The notes under the pieces are model-generated. The model searched no databases, was not told the DNA's origin, and saw only the letters and a list, made by a program, of their open reading frames with translations. 64,000 bases of DNA from Gilliamella bombi (GTDB taxonomy: Bacteria > Pseudomonadota > Gammaproteobacteria > Enterobacterales > Orbaceae). This document shows, in pieces, positions 9,521-17,643 of this stretch. The stretch covers positions 27,444 through 91,443 of the forward strand of contig NZ_FMWS01000012.1 in NCBI RefSeq assembly GCF_900103255.1. The letters are read 5' to 3'. Within the stretch, counting starts at the first letter, position 1. The number at the start of each line of letters is the position of its first letter. The position numbers and the translations under genes are program-made.

Positions 9521-10462
9521 ATGATTAATGCGTTTGGATTAAAAAACAAACAATTAGTAAAAATTAATGAAGGCGATATAAATAATGCAACTTGGATTGA
9601 TTTAATTGAGCCAGAAGAAGCTGATCGAGATTTTGTTTTAACACATTTAGGACAAAACTTAGCAACTAGTATTGAACTTGACGATATTGAAGCGTCAGCT
9701 CGTTTTTTTGAAGATAACGAAGGTTTACACGTCCACTCTTTCTTTTTTTATGAAGATGCAGAAGATCGTGCAGGCAACTCAACAGTAGCTTTTACAGTGC
9801 ATAATGGTCGTTTGTTTACACTACGTGAGCGAGATTTACCAGCATTTCGTTTGTATCGCATGCGATCGCGCTACCAAGGAATGAACGATGGAAATCCTTA
9901 TGAAGTATTACTTGATTTATTTGAAGTTAAAGTTGAGCAGTTAGCAGATCAAATTGAAAATATCTACAGTGAACTCGAAGAATTAAGTTTAATTATTATG
10001 GATCGTTCAGCTCAAGAGCATTACGATGAAGCTATTACCTCGTTGGCTGAACTTGAAGATACCGCGTGGAAAGTTCGTCTTTGTTTGATGGATAGCCAAC
10101 GTGCAGTTAATTATTTAGTTCGCCGAGCAAAGATGCCAGTAGATCAACTAGAACAAGCTCGTGAAGTTATTCGCGATATTGAATCGCTTGTTCCACATAA
10201 TGAGTCATTATTCCAAAAAGTAAACTTTTTAATGCAAGCTGCAACTAGTTTTATCAATATTGAACAGAGCCGAATTATCAAAATTTTCTCGGTTGTATCT
10301 GTTGTGTTTTTACCCCCAACGGTAGTTGCTTCAGCTTATGGTATGAATTTTGAATTTATGCCAGAATTAAAATGGGAATATGGTTATCCTTTTTCATTAC
10401 TATTAATGTTGCTAGCAGGTGTTGCTCCTTATATTTATTTTAAACTTAAAAAGTGGTTGTAG
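9521..10462 (+). CDS. corA: Magnesium/cobalt transporter CorA
   Basis: CorA is the pentameric inner-membrane Mg2+ channel. The 313-aa product has the acidic cytoplasmic N-terminal domain, the long helix region and two C-terminal membrane segments separated by the signature [11 protein letters not shown] (about residues 275-285), ending in the positively charged KLKKWL. The ATG at 9521 has a strong AGGAGG ribosome-binding site. It is transcribed divergently from ssb. Length and sequence match E. coli CorA (316 aa). Confidence 0.96.
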   Translation: MINAFGLKNKQLVKINEGDINNATWIDLIEPEEADRDFVLTHLGQNLATSIELDDIEASARFFEDNEGLHVHSFFFYEDAEDRAGNSTVAFTVHNGRLFTLRERDLPAFRLYRMRSRYQGMNDGNPYEVLLDLFEVKVEQLADQIENIYSELEELSLIIMDRSAQEHYDEAITSLAELEDTAWKVRLCLMDSQRAVNYLVRRAKMPVDQLEQAREVIRDIESLVPHNESLFQKVNFLMQAATSFINIEQSRIIKIFSVVSVVFLPPTVVASAYGMNFEFMPELKWEYGYPFSLLLMLLAGVAPYIYFKLKKWL

Positions 10463-10649
10463 ATTTATTGATTTAAATTGAGTTTTTATTCGATAGTTTT
10501 TTAATATATTAGATGAAATTCTTATCGTACTAACTGCTTAGGATAATTTAATATAAATAATTATTAATATCAGCAATATACTTTCATCGAGTGATGGGTA
10601 AAACTTAATATTTTAACTGAAAGAATTAATTTATTATAAAGGAAGTAAC

Positions 10650-11612
10650 ATGAATCAATATGCACTTGTCACCGATATCGGTGGAACTAATGCTCGATTT
10701 GCGCTTTATAATTTGGCTACAAATGAGCTATCAGCAATAACTAAAGTTCTTATTGCAAAGGATGATGTATTGCTAAAATTAATTAAGAATTACTTACAAG
10801 CCCAATCGGTTACCGTTAAAATGGCTTGTATTGCAATTGCCTGTCCGATTAATGACGAAGATATAATTAGTATGACAAACAATGATTTGTCGTTTTCACG
10901 ATCTGAATTAGTTAAGGAACTTAATCTTGAAAAACTAGAAGTAATCAATGATTTTACAGCAGTATCAACTTCAATTCCTAAATTATCTAAACAAGATCTT
11001 GTTCAGATTGGTGGTGATGAACCTGATTTAGATTATCCAATTGCAATTTATGGTGCAGGTACAGGACTTGGAGTGTCACATTTAATTAAAGTAAATGGAC
11101 GTTGGATTAGTTTGTCAGGAGAAGGGGGGCATACAGAGCTTCCAATGATAAGTGATGATGAAGACCGTATTTTAGTGCAACTTCGCAAAAAATTTGGGCG
11201 TGTTTCTACCGAGCGGTTTTTATCAGGCAATGGTATTGTTAATATTTATCAAGCGTTGTTACAAATTAATAATCAACCAGTAATAGAGATTACACCCGAC
11301 ATTATTGTTGAGAAAGCGCTATCTAAAAGTTGTCCACTTTGCTTGCAAACTTTAACCTATTTTTGTACTTTTATGGGGCGTTTTGGTGGTAATTTGGCAT
11401 TAACACTTAATACACAAGGTGGCGTTTATATTGCTGGGGGTATTGTGCCACGCTTTATCGAATTTTTTAAAACATCTCCATTTAGAGATGCTTTTGAACA
11501 TAAAGGTCGTATGTCCTATTTAGTCAAAAAAATTCCTGTTTATGTAATAACACATGAAGATCCAGGCTTGTTTGGTGCAGGTGTTTATTTACAAAATTGT
11601 CTTAATAAATAG
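10650..11612 (+). CDS. glk: Glucokinase
   Basis: Glk phosphorylates glucose with ATP in the cytoplasm. The 320-aa product (E. coli 321) has the N-terminal phosphate-binding block LVTDIGGTNARFALY, the catalytic region EVINDFTAVS, GAGTGLGVSHL, the substrate-binding EGGHTELP, and GGIVPRF near the C-terminus. RBS AAGGAAG precedes the ATG. It would serve glucose that enters without PTS phosphorylation. ycgL-ycgN follow closely but have no known functional link to it. Confidence 0.95.
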   Translation: MNQYALVTDIGGTNARFALYNLATNELSAITKVLIAKDDVLLKLIKNYLQAQSVTVKMACIAIACPINDEDIISMTNNDLSFSRSELVKELNLEKLEVINDFTAVSTSIPKLSKQDLVQIGGDEPDLDYPIAIYGAGTGLGVSHLIKVNGRWISLSGEGGHTELPMISDDEDRILVQLRKKFGRVSTERFLSGNGIVNIYQALLQINNQPVIEITPDIIVEKALSKSCPLCLQTLTYFCTFMGRFGGNLALTLNTQGGVYIAGGIVPRFIEFFKTSPFRDAFEHKGRMSYLVKKIPVYVITHEDPGLFGAGVYLQNCLNK

Positions 11613-11637
11613 TATTAATGAGTAAAGGTTTTATTTT

Positions 11638-11886
11638 ATGATGTGGTGTTATATTTACCGAAGTACCAAAAAAGAGAACTGCTATCTATATATGGAACAT
11701 GAAAATGATTTTTCAACGATTCCTGAAAAAGTAATGTCTATTTTTGGTTCACCTGTTTTTGTCATGAAAGTATTACTTGACGGTAAACGAAAATTTGTAG
11801 TTGGTACCGCCACTGAAATAGAAGAAAAGATTAAAACTGATGGATTTTTCTTACAAATGCTAAAAGAAGATGATTTCAAAGTATGA
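11638..11886 (+). CDS. ycgL: YcgL domain-containing protein
   Basis: A short protein (82 aa, or 81 from the next ATG) of the YcgL family, recognised by [27 protein letters not shown] and the ending GFFLQM...EDDFKV. The molecular function is unknown. In E. coli ycgL and ycgN are also adjacent. The stop codon overlaps the start of ycgN (ATGA), which implies translational coupling. The E. coli protein has a longer C-terminal tail that is missing here. Confidence 0.85.
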   Translation: MMWCYIYRSTKKENCYLYMEHENDFSTIPEKVMSIFGSPVFVMKVLLDGKRKFVVGTATEIEEKIKTDGFFLQMLKEDDFKV

Positions 11887-12305
11887 TTGAGCCATTTTGG
11901 GAATATAAGACATTAGCTCAGATGAGTGATGAAGAATGGGAACAGCTCTGTGATGGTTGTGGTCAATGTTGCTTAAATAAATTGATGGACGAAGATACAG
12001 ACGAGATCTTATATACTAATGTTGCTTGTAATTTGCTTGATTCTAATACTTGTCAATGTAAACACTATTATAATCGCTTTGATTACGAACCTGATTGTAT
12101 CAAGTTGACTCGTGATAACCTCCTTACCATTGAATGGTTACCTTTAACCTGTACCTATCGTTATTTTTCTGAAACAGGACAATTGCCTCATTGGCATCCG
12201 CTTATTACGGGTAATAAAAAGCTTATGCATAAGCTGAAGATATCGGTTAAAAATCGGATTGTTTATGAAAAAGATGTGATTTGTTGGGAAGACCATATTA
12301 TTTAA
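11883..12305 (+). CDS. ycgN: YcgN family (UPF0260) cysteine-cluster protein
   Basis: A 140-aa member of the YkgJ/YcgN cysteine-cluster family. The motif [12 protein letters not shown] (about residues 20-31) and further cysteines in [15 protein letters not shown] and LTCTYRYF suggest a metal or iron-sulfur site; the function is not known. It overlaps ycgL by four bases and is closed by a bidirectional terminator facing yggT. Confidence 0.88.
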   Translation: MIEPFWEYKTLAQMSDEEWEQLCDGCGQCCLNKLMDEDTDEILYTNVACNLLDSNTCQCKHYYNRFDYEPDCIKLTRDNLLTIEWLPLTCTYRYFSETGQLPHWHPLITGNKKLMHKLKISVKNRIVYEKDVICWEDHII

Positions 12306-12308
12306 AAT

Positions 12309-12330
12309 AGGGAGCTACAGCTCCCTTTTG
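12309..12330. terminator. Terminator between convergent ycgN and yggT
   Basis: GGGAGC, TACA loop, GCTCCC, followed by TTTTGATTTT on the plus strand; the minus side also has a short T tract. It probably serves both convergent genes. Confidence 0.75.
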
Positions 12331-12338
12331 ATTTTAAT

Positions 12339-12896
12339 TTAAAGCACAATCCATAAATATCCAAATACATCAACAGCGAGCATATTTAAAAACATTAAAA
12401 TAAATACAAAAATCATAAATGAGATATCAATCATTCCAAGCGGTGGCACAATACGGCGAATTGGTGCTATAAGTGGTTCAGTTAACTGAGCAAGTAATTC
12501 ATCCGCGTTTGATTGTCCACGGCTAACCCAACTTAGAATTGCTCGAAATAGTAATAACCAGAATAATAAATGCCCAAATGCATGAGCTATGACAGCAATA
12601 GCATAAAGTAGGTATTTACTAGTCCAAATTGATTCATTAATCATTCCATAGTAGGAAATAAAAATAATTTTAATGACGGCAACAAAATATAAAAGAACCC
12701 ATGTAGCGGTATCTATTTGTTTAATAGAAGGAATGACTTTGCGTAGTGGACCGATAACAGGTTGAGTTATTCGTACGATAAATTGGGTAAATGGGTTATA
12801 GAAATTTACACGCACACGCTGCATCCATAAACGCAAAATTAAAACATAGAGACATACCGTTAAGATGGTATTACCTAGAAAATAAAGCGATGTCAT
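12339..12896 (-). CDS. yggT: YggT family membrane protein
   Basis: A 185-aa inner-membrane protein made of two homologous YggT units, each with a hydrophobic helix followed by a conserved amphipathic block: VNFYNPFTQFIVRITQPVIGPLRKVIP near the N-terminus and LLAQLTEPLIAPIRRIVPPLG in the second half. The family has been linked to osmotic stress and membrane organisation, but its mechanism is unknown. AAGGAG precedes the ATG. It lies 36 bases downstream of yggS, as in E. coli, and is probably co-transcribed with it. Confidence 0.88.
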   Translation of the reverse strand: MTSLYFLGNTILTVCLYVLILRLWMQRVRVNFYNPFTQFIVRITQPVIGPLRKVIPSIKQIDTATWVLLYFVAVIKIIFISYYGMINESIWTSKYLLYAIAVIAHAFGHLLFWLLLFRAILSWVSRGQSNADELLAQLTEPLIAPIRRIVPPLGMIDISFMIFVFILMFLNMLAVDVFGYLWIVL

Positions 12897-12932
12897 TTAA
12901 GACTCCTTAAAATAAACTATTCGGGCAATATA

Positions 12933-13634
12933 TCACAAATACTGCCTTGCTCCAAAGATCGCTGTACCTATTCGAACCATAGTGCTACCAGCAACAATAG
13001 CAGCTTGCATGTCGCCACTCATGCCCATGGATAATGTATCCATAAATGGATAATCAGTTTGTAAAGAACGCAAAAATTCGTGCATTTTGTTAAAGACGTT
13101 TAGTTGTTTGTCAAAATCATTTTCAATTTCAGGGATCGCCATTAATCCACGTAAATTTAAATTGGGTAGTGTTATAATTTGTTTTGCTAAATCAGCAACT
13201 TGTTCAGGATAAACCCCCGACTTGCTGGCTTCTTTACTAATATTAACTTGAATAAGTACATTTAAGTTTTCCATATTAGCTGGGCGCTGATCATTTAAAC
13301 GTTGAGCAATTTTAAATCGATCAATGGTATGCATCCAATCAAAGTGTTCGGCGACTAATTTGCTTTTGTTCGATTGTAATGGACCAATAAAATGCCAAGT
13401 TAATAAAGTATTGGGGAGAATTTGTTTAAAATACTGGATTTTTTCAACGCCTTCTTGAACATAGTTTTCACCAAAAGATAGTTGACCTGCATCTATCGCT
13501 TGTTTGATTAAGGTTACTGGCTTTGTTTTACTGACCGCAATAAGTTCGATTGTATTGGGATCTCGTTCGCATTTTTTTGCTATTTCTTGAATTGTGTTTT
13601 TTATAGTAAGTAAATTGTCACGTACTGTATTCAT
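12933..13634 (-). CDS. yggS: PLP homeostasis protein (PROSC/YggS family)
   Basis: YggS binds pyridoxal 5'-phosphate and balances vitamin B6 and amino-acid pools. The 233-aa product has the PLP-lysine motif ELIAVSKTKP (Lys near 35), the family blocks FGENYVQEG, WHFIGPLQSNK, GLMAIP and SMGMSGDMQAAI. I start it at ATG 13634, preceded by GGGAA; an in-frame TTG twelve bases upstream is less likely. It is divergent from the pilT-like gene, the same arrangement as E. coli yggS and yggR. Confidence 0.94.
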   Translation of the reverse strand: MNTVRDNLLTIKNTIQEIAKKCERDPNTIELIAVSKTKPVTLIKQAIDAGQLSFGENYVQEGVEKIQYFKQILPNTLLTWHFIGPLQSNKSKLVAEHFDWMHTIDRFKIAQRLNDQRPANMENLNVLIQVNISKEASKSGVYPEQVADLAKQIITLPNLNLRGLMAIPEIENDFDKQLNVFNKMHEFLRSLQTDYPFMDTLSMGMSGDMQAAIVAGSTMVRIGTAIFGARQYL

Positions 13635-13671
13635 GTTAATTCCCAATTAATAAACTAATAGGTAAAATATA

Positions 13672-14613
13672 ATGTTAAAATCGATGTTGTCGCTTAGTGT
13701 AACGCAAAAAGCATCCGATTTGCATCTTTCAAGTGGTGAAGTTGCACGCATTCGCATTAATGGACAATTACAGTGTGTATCAAACGAAAAGTTATCGCCG
13801 TTAGATTTAGAATCTGAACTATTAGCGTTACTTAATGAATCACAAAAATTACAATTACAGCAAGATAAACAAATTGATTTAGCCTATCAATCTCCTGAAA
13901 TAGGTCGCTTTAGAGTCAATATTTTTTATCAACAGCGTGGTATTTCGGCAGTGTTTCGAATGATTAAAAAACAGATTCCAGATCTAGATGAAATAGGTGC
14001 GCCCGAGGTTTTTAAAAAGCTAATAACGCACGAAAGTGGTATTATTTTAGTGACAGGTGCTACAGGAAGTGGTAAATCAACGACGCTTGCATCATTAATT
14101 GAATATATTAACTCAACTCAATCCAAACACATTATTACTTTAGAAGACCCCATTGAGTTTATTTATCATAATCAACATTCATTAATTCAACAAAGAGAGC
14201 TTACAAATTTTGACTACGCACTTGATAGCCTTTTAAGGCAAGATCCTGACATAATATTACTTGGGGAATTACGTAATAAAAAATCTATCCAAACTGCATT
14301 AACAGTAGCTGAAACAGGGCATTTAGTTTTTGCTACGTTACATACATGTTCTGCTATTCAAAGCATTAATCGTATTATTGATGTATTTGATGAAAATTCG
14401 CGTAACTTTATTCGCACACAATTATCAAATAATTTAAGAGCAATTATCAGTCAAAAGCTAATATTAACAAAAAATGGGCGTAAAGCGTTGTTTGAAGTGC
14501 TTATCAATACTCCTGCTGTCAGTAATTTAATTAATGAAGGCAAAATTAAACAAATTATTTCCCTTATGCAGACGGGGCGACAACATGGTATGCAAATTAT
14601 TACGGATCAATAA
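13672..14613 (+). CDS. PilT/YggR-type secretion ATPase
   Basis: A 313-aa ATPase of the PilT family, which retracts type IV pili. Visible motifs are the N-terminal KASDLHLSSG, the Walker A loop GATGSGKST (about residues 129-137), the aspartate box TLEDPIEF, the Walker B region DPDIILLGELRN and the histidine box FATLHT. It is shorter than Pseudomonas PilT (about 344 aa) and closer to E. coli YggR. No other pilus gene is in the window, so whether it drives retraction here is open. It starts 37 bases from the divergent yggS. Confidence 0.87.
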   Translation: MLKSMLSLSVTQKASDLHLSSGEVARIRINGQLQCVSNEKLSPLDLESELLALLNESQKLQLQQDKQIDLAYQSPEIGRFRVNIFYQQRGISAVFRMIKKQIPDLDEIGAPEVFKKLITHESGIILVTGATGSGKSTTLASLIEYINSTQSKHIITLEDPIEFIYHNQHSLIQQRELTNFDYALDSLLRQDPDIILLGELRNKKSIQTALTVAETGHLVFATLHTCSAIQSINRIIDVFDENSRNFIRTQLSNNLRAIISQKLILTKNGRKALFEVLINTPAVSNLINEGKIKQIISLMQTGRQHGMQIITDQ

Positions 14614-14724
14614 TTACTGAAATTGAAATAATCTTTAATCATAAACTAATTTTATTTATTTACCTGTGACTACAAACGAATGGCAAAGCGGAAAGAGTGA
14701 TAAAAACTTTGAATTGCGATATGA

Positions 14725-14847
14725 CATAATCAGCAAATATTTATCGATTTAAAAGATAGAAAACAAAAATTTAAACGCTTTATTAATTTTTATAATACCG
14801 TTAAAGCACATAGAGCGATTTCAGGGAAAATGCCTTATGATTTTTAG
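14725..14847 (+). pseudogene. Transposase integrase-core remnant (C-terminal end)
   Basis: An open stretch ending in TAG whose last residues read FKRFINFYNTVKAHRAISG followed by KMPYDF. This is the usual C-terminus of rve-type transposases (IS3/IS481 class), where FYN..R.H.A..G.TP..F is conserved. Nothing upstream in frame before a TGA at 14722 continues the domain, so it is a fragment only about 40 codons long. It lies just upstream of the adhesin-like gene. Confidence 0.6.
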
Positions 14848-14948
14848 AGGATTATTTTAACCATGAAGTGTAAACAACTCGGCGTTTTCCTGAAATTATC
14901 AAAGTTTAAAGCAATTAAAATTAACCCAAAAGCTTAATTGTAAAAAAC

Positions 14949-14978
14949 GTTTACAAATGTTTACAAATCTTTACAAAA
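14949..14978. repeat. Three tandem 10-bp repeats upstream of the adhesin-like gene
   Basis: GTTTACAAAT, GTTTACAAAT and CTTTACAAAA follow each other without a gap. One unit per helical turn is the arrangement of stacked protein-binding sites. They end about 16 bases before a possible -35 element of the adhesin-like gene. No factor is identified. Confidence 0.6.
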
Positions 14979-14993
14979 AAAATTTCATAAAAG

Positions 14994-15021
14994 TAGTCAA
15001 ATTTTTTTTAATAGCTATACT
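14994..15021 (+). promoter_or_regulatory. Possible sigma-70 promoter of the adhesin-like gene
   Basis: TAGTCA (14994-14999) and TATACT (15016-15021) with a 16-base spacer, about 85 bases before the start codon. The match is moderate in very AT-rich DNA, so this is a suggestion. The tandem 10-bp repeats lie immediately upstream. Confidence 0.35.
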
Positions 15022-15103
15022 TTAATAATTGAAAAACCTCAAAAGATTGAGTGTTAGTAATTGAAATTAGAGTAAAATAAAAAATATCTGACAGAGGGAT
15101 ATT

Positions 15104-16693
15104 ATGTCAAACTATTTTAAATCTCAGCAAATCGATATCTTAGCTTTACAGTGTTATCGTGCTACCCGTATTTTTACGTTCATCTCATTTATATTCTCGA
15201 CATTGCCTAAAAAATTATTGCCTGATTTAATGCGAAATTTAGTATCAAACGTTATATTTTTAGCTTCATTACTATTGTACTCTTTTGGTTCACAAGCATT
15301 AACATCTTATTCTGCCTATGCTATTCAAGGATCTGCACCATATTTTACGGTCGATGGTGGGCAAACTAAGATAACTTCGTCTGATGGGTTATTAGGGATT
15401 CGGTTATCTAACGGTACAATAATTACACCTTCAACTAATGATTCAACCACTGCAAATCCAATTGTGTTACCTAAGAGTGGGGAACGTTTTACTGATATTA
15501 GTATGTTTGTTCCACTATCAAAAAATTCTAGCGAGCTAAATATACCGTTAAACACACTTGTTACAGAACCATATAACTATTGGGGTGATGATGATGGTGA
15601 TGGTCAAGTTTCAGCAACTGGCGAAATATCAGTAAAAATTACTGATAAAAATAATCGAGCTGTTAATCGTAGTGAAGTATTAACGATATGTCATGCACCT
15701 TATAAAGTAGTATTAAGTAATACTGATAGCACATTAAAAACAAAATATGGCACACCTGACCATATTATGGTTAGTGCTGCCACCACATCGTATTACATTA
15801 ACCCAAAAGACTCACCAGCTGTTTGCTATGCCAGGCCGGGGCTACGTTATGGTGGTTTAGATTATGCAGATGATGAACGCTATCACGGCCCAGCAAATAT
15901 ATGGGATCCAGATAGAGGCTTTCTTACCCAAACTGCTACCCCTGAATCATACGCTCGTAATTTTCCAACGACGGGCGGTGATAATGTGTATTTTTATTTA
16001 GATATTGGAGGAATAGACGAAAAAGAGCTAACTTGGTCTTCGATTACAAAAGAAGGAATAACGGCGACAATAGAAGTAGTGCCACCAGATGATCGCGCTA
16101 GTAACCAGTTTGACCGTAAAGGGGGAACACGAGTTACTTTAACTGGCCCAACAGTGGAATATTTAGGTATGATTAGTTTTCCTGATCGAATATACAAACC
16201 AAACTTACCACAAACATTCGAATTAGTGGGCGAAGATAACCATGGTAATAAAGTAAAATACGGGTTTGTATTGAAAAAATGGTTTGTAGGTAGAACCGAA
16301 TCAGGGTATGTTGAAGAGATGCCGCCTATCGATACGTGGTGTAGTCGTTTAGGAGATTATCGTGCGGTAAAAATAGAGGATCTGACCAATGCAAAATGTG
16401 GTATTATAGATAATAACGCTTATTTTCATTTTCCGTGTATAGATGGGGTAGATGGTGCGATGCCTTTCTCAAATGGAAATTATTACCAACGTCAAATAGG
16501 TGCTGGTTTTTTAACAGAGTGGGGAAGTTATGGTAATTACCCGATGTCTAAGTTTAGCAATAACTCTCACTTTGTGGGTTTCAGTAAAAATAATGATTAT
16601 ACTTTTGAAATTATAGCGGAGAACGGCGTAGTGTCTGTTAAGGAAAGAGGATATGTTGACGACAAATATCCAGGGATATGTGTTACCCCTTAA
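15104..16693 (+). CDS. Secreted adhesin-like protein (adhesion domain/DUF823-like)
   Basis: A 529-aa protein homologous to the one at 37140-38579. The start at 15104 has a good ribosome-binding site (AGAGGG), giving an unusually long N-terminus; the membrane-spanning part of the signal is VIFLASLLLYSFGSQA at about residues 50-65. Next comes WGDDDGDGQVS (about 158-168), which looks like a calcium-binding DxDxDG loop. The second half holds the shared blocks RVTLTGP, YGFVLKKWFVGR, TWCSRLGDYRAV and GAGFLTEWG, resembling the DUF823/adhesion domains of enterobacterial putative adhesins; that comparison is from memory. It has no autotransporter barrel, so how it is anchored is unknown. Transposase fragments lie on both sides. 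Confidence 0.6.
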   Translation: MSNYFKSQQIDILALQCYRATRIFTFISFIFSTLPKKLLPDLMRNLVSNVIFLASLLLYSFGSQALTSYSAYAIQGSAPYFTVDGGQTKITSSDGLLGIRLSNGTIITPSTNDSTTANPIVLPKSGERFTDISMFVPLSKNSSELNIPLNTLVTEPYNYWGDDDGDGQVSATGEISVKITDKNNRAVNRSEVLTICHAPYKVVLSNTDSTLKTKYGTPDHIMVSAATTSYYINPKDSPAVCYARPGLRYGGLDYADDERYHGPANIWDPDRGFLTQTATPESYARNFPTTGGDNVYFYLDIGGIDEKELTWSSITKEGITATIEVVPPDDRASNQFDRKGGTRVTLTGPTVEYLGMISFPDRIYKPNLPQTFELVGEDNHGNKVKYGFVLKKWFVGRTESGYVEEMPPIDTWCSRLGDYRAVKIEDLTNAKCGIIDNNAYFHFPCIDGVDGAMPFSNGNYYQRQIGAGFLTEWGSYGNYPMSKFSNNSHFVGFSKNNDYTFEIIAENGVVSVKERGYVDDKYPGICVTP

Positions 16694-16740
16694 CCTTTTA
16701 ATCTGTAAGTTGGCATATAGTATTAAATAAGAATAATCAT

Positions 16741-16777
16741 AATAAAAAAACAAAGCCCTAACCGCAAGGTTGGGCTT
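16741..16777. terminator. Terminator hairpin with GCAA tetraloop
   Basis: AAGCCC-AACC pairs with GGTT-GGGCTT around a GCAA loop, with one bulged T. The A tract on its left gives an excellent T run for minus-strand transcripts; the plus side (GATTTATATTT) is weaker. It lies 48 bases after the adhesin-like gene, so it may act in both directions. Confidence 0.7.
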
Positions 16778-16949
16778 GATTTATATTTATACTTTTTAAA
16801 TAATCATGTAACGATTTCCTAAAATAGTGTAACAAAAACTATAAAACTTTTATGATAAAAATAAAAGATAAATAGAAAAGTAGCTAAACATCAATTGCAT
16901 CATATATTTAAATAAGGTAGATATTTAGGTTGGCTAAATGGTTGTGCCA

Positions 16950-17298
16950 TTCCAAAAATTGACATAGTTTTGTTATGCTATAATGATATCGATTTGCTTT
17001 TAGGGTAGCAAGTTTCGTTCTATTATCAGTGTTGCTTGCTTTAGAATATCGTTTTCCATATGGAATTGTTTAAGCTCTTTACGCAACGCGATTAACTCTT
17101 GTTCTTGTGGACTGCGATTATCTTTTGTTTTAAATGAGCCGCTTTGGCTTGCTTGCGTTATCCAACGGTCCAATGCGGATGGTGTCAAATCATATTCTGC
17201 AACGATTTCACTACGTGATTTACCATGTTGATAAAGACTGACCCTTGGTGTTTTAAATCATCTGTGAATGTTCGTCTTTTGCGTTTAATCTTATTCAT
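16950..17298 (-). pseudogene. IS3-family transposase remnant (orfA frameshifted, orfB truncated)
   Basis: Read on the minus strand, the sequence starts MNKIKRKRRTFTDDLKHQG. It then needs a one-base shift to continue SLYQHGKSRSEIVAEYDLT and PSALDRWITQASQSGSFK, and on to ELKQFHMENDILKQATLII, the classic OrfA helix-turn-helix and leucine-zipper layout of IS3 elements. A few residues of the OrfB start follow in another frame (RYHYSITKLCQFLE) and then homology ends near 16950. The element is clearly dead: a frameshift in orfA and almost all of orfB lost. No terminal repeats were found. Confidence 0.8.
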
Positions 17299-17416
17299 AT
17301 TTGTCCCCGTTTTAGTTGTGATAAGTTTACCTTACTCCTTAAAAAAGTTGTATGAATTAGTGTAGCCGATCCAAGTAGGCTAATTAGGGATTGATGAATT
17401 TGGTTTTATTAGGTAG

Positions 17417-17533
17417 ATAGAAATTGGTACAAATTTAAATATTTTACAAGGCGAAGATAGTTTAAAAAGGCGAATATTATGGCTAAGACGAGTAACTTTA
17501 AGTCGGCTACATTTTTCAGCCAATCCACTATAA
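17417..17533 (+). pseudogene. Possible transposase C-terminal fragment
   Basis: A 38-codon stretch between stops reads IGTNLNILQGEDSLKRRIL followed by WLRRVTLSRLHFSANPL. The pattern resembles the C-terminal end of ISAs1/IS4-type transposases (N-L/I-L-x-x-E-x-S-L-K plus a basic tail). The match is short and from memory. It lies in the same debris field as the IS3 remnant. Confidence 0.25.
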
Positions 17534-17643
17534 CTATTCTTACTAAACACCCTTTGCTAAAAGGTCAAAGGTAGTACATAATATGTGGTTAAAATTTAGA
17601 TAAAAATAATTAGTAATAAGAATTATTGTTTATGGGGTGGAAA

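Noticed and set aside
17000..17188. Intact 62-aa regulatory gene on the minus strand
   Set aside because: The sequence is the middle of an IS3 OrfA; the upstream part continues in another frame after a one-base loss, so it is a transposase fragment.
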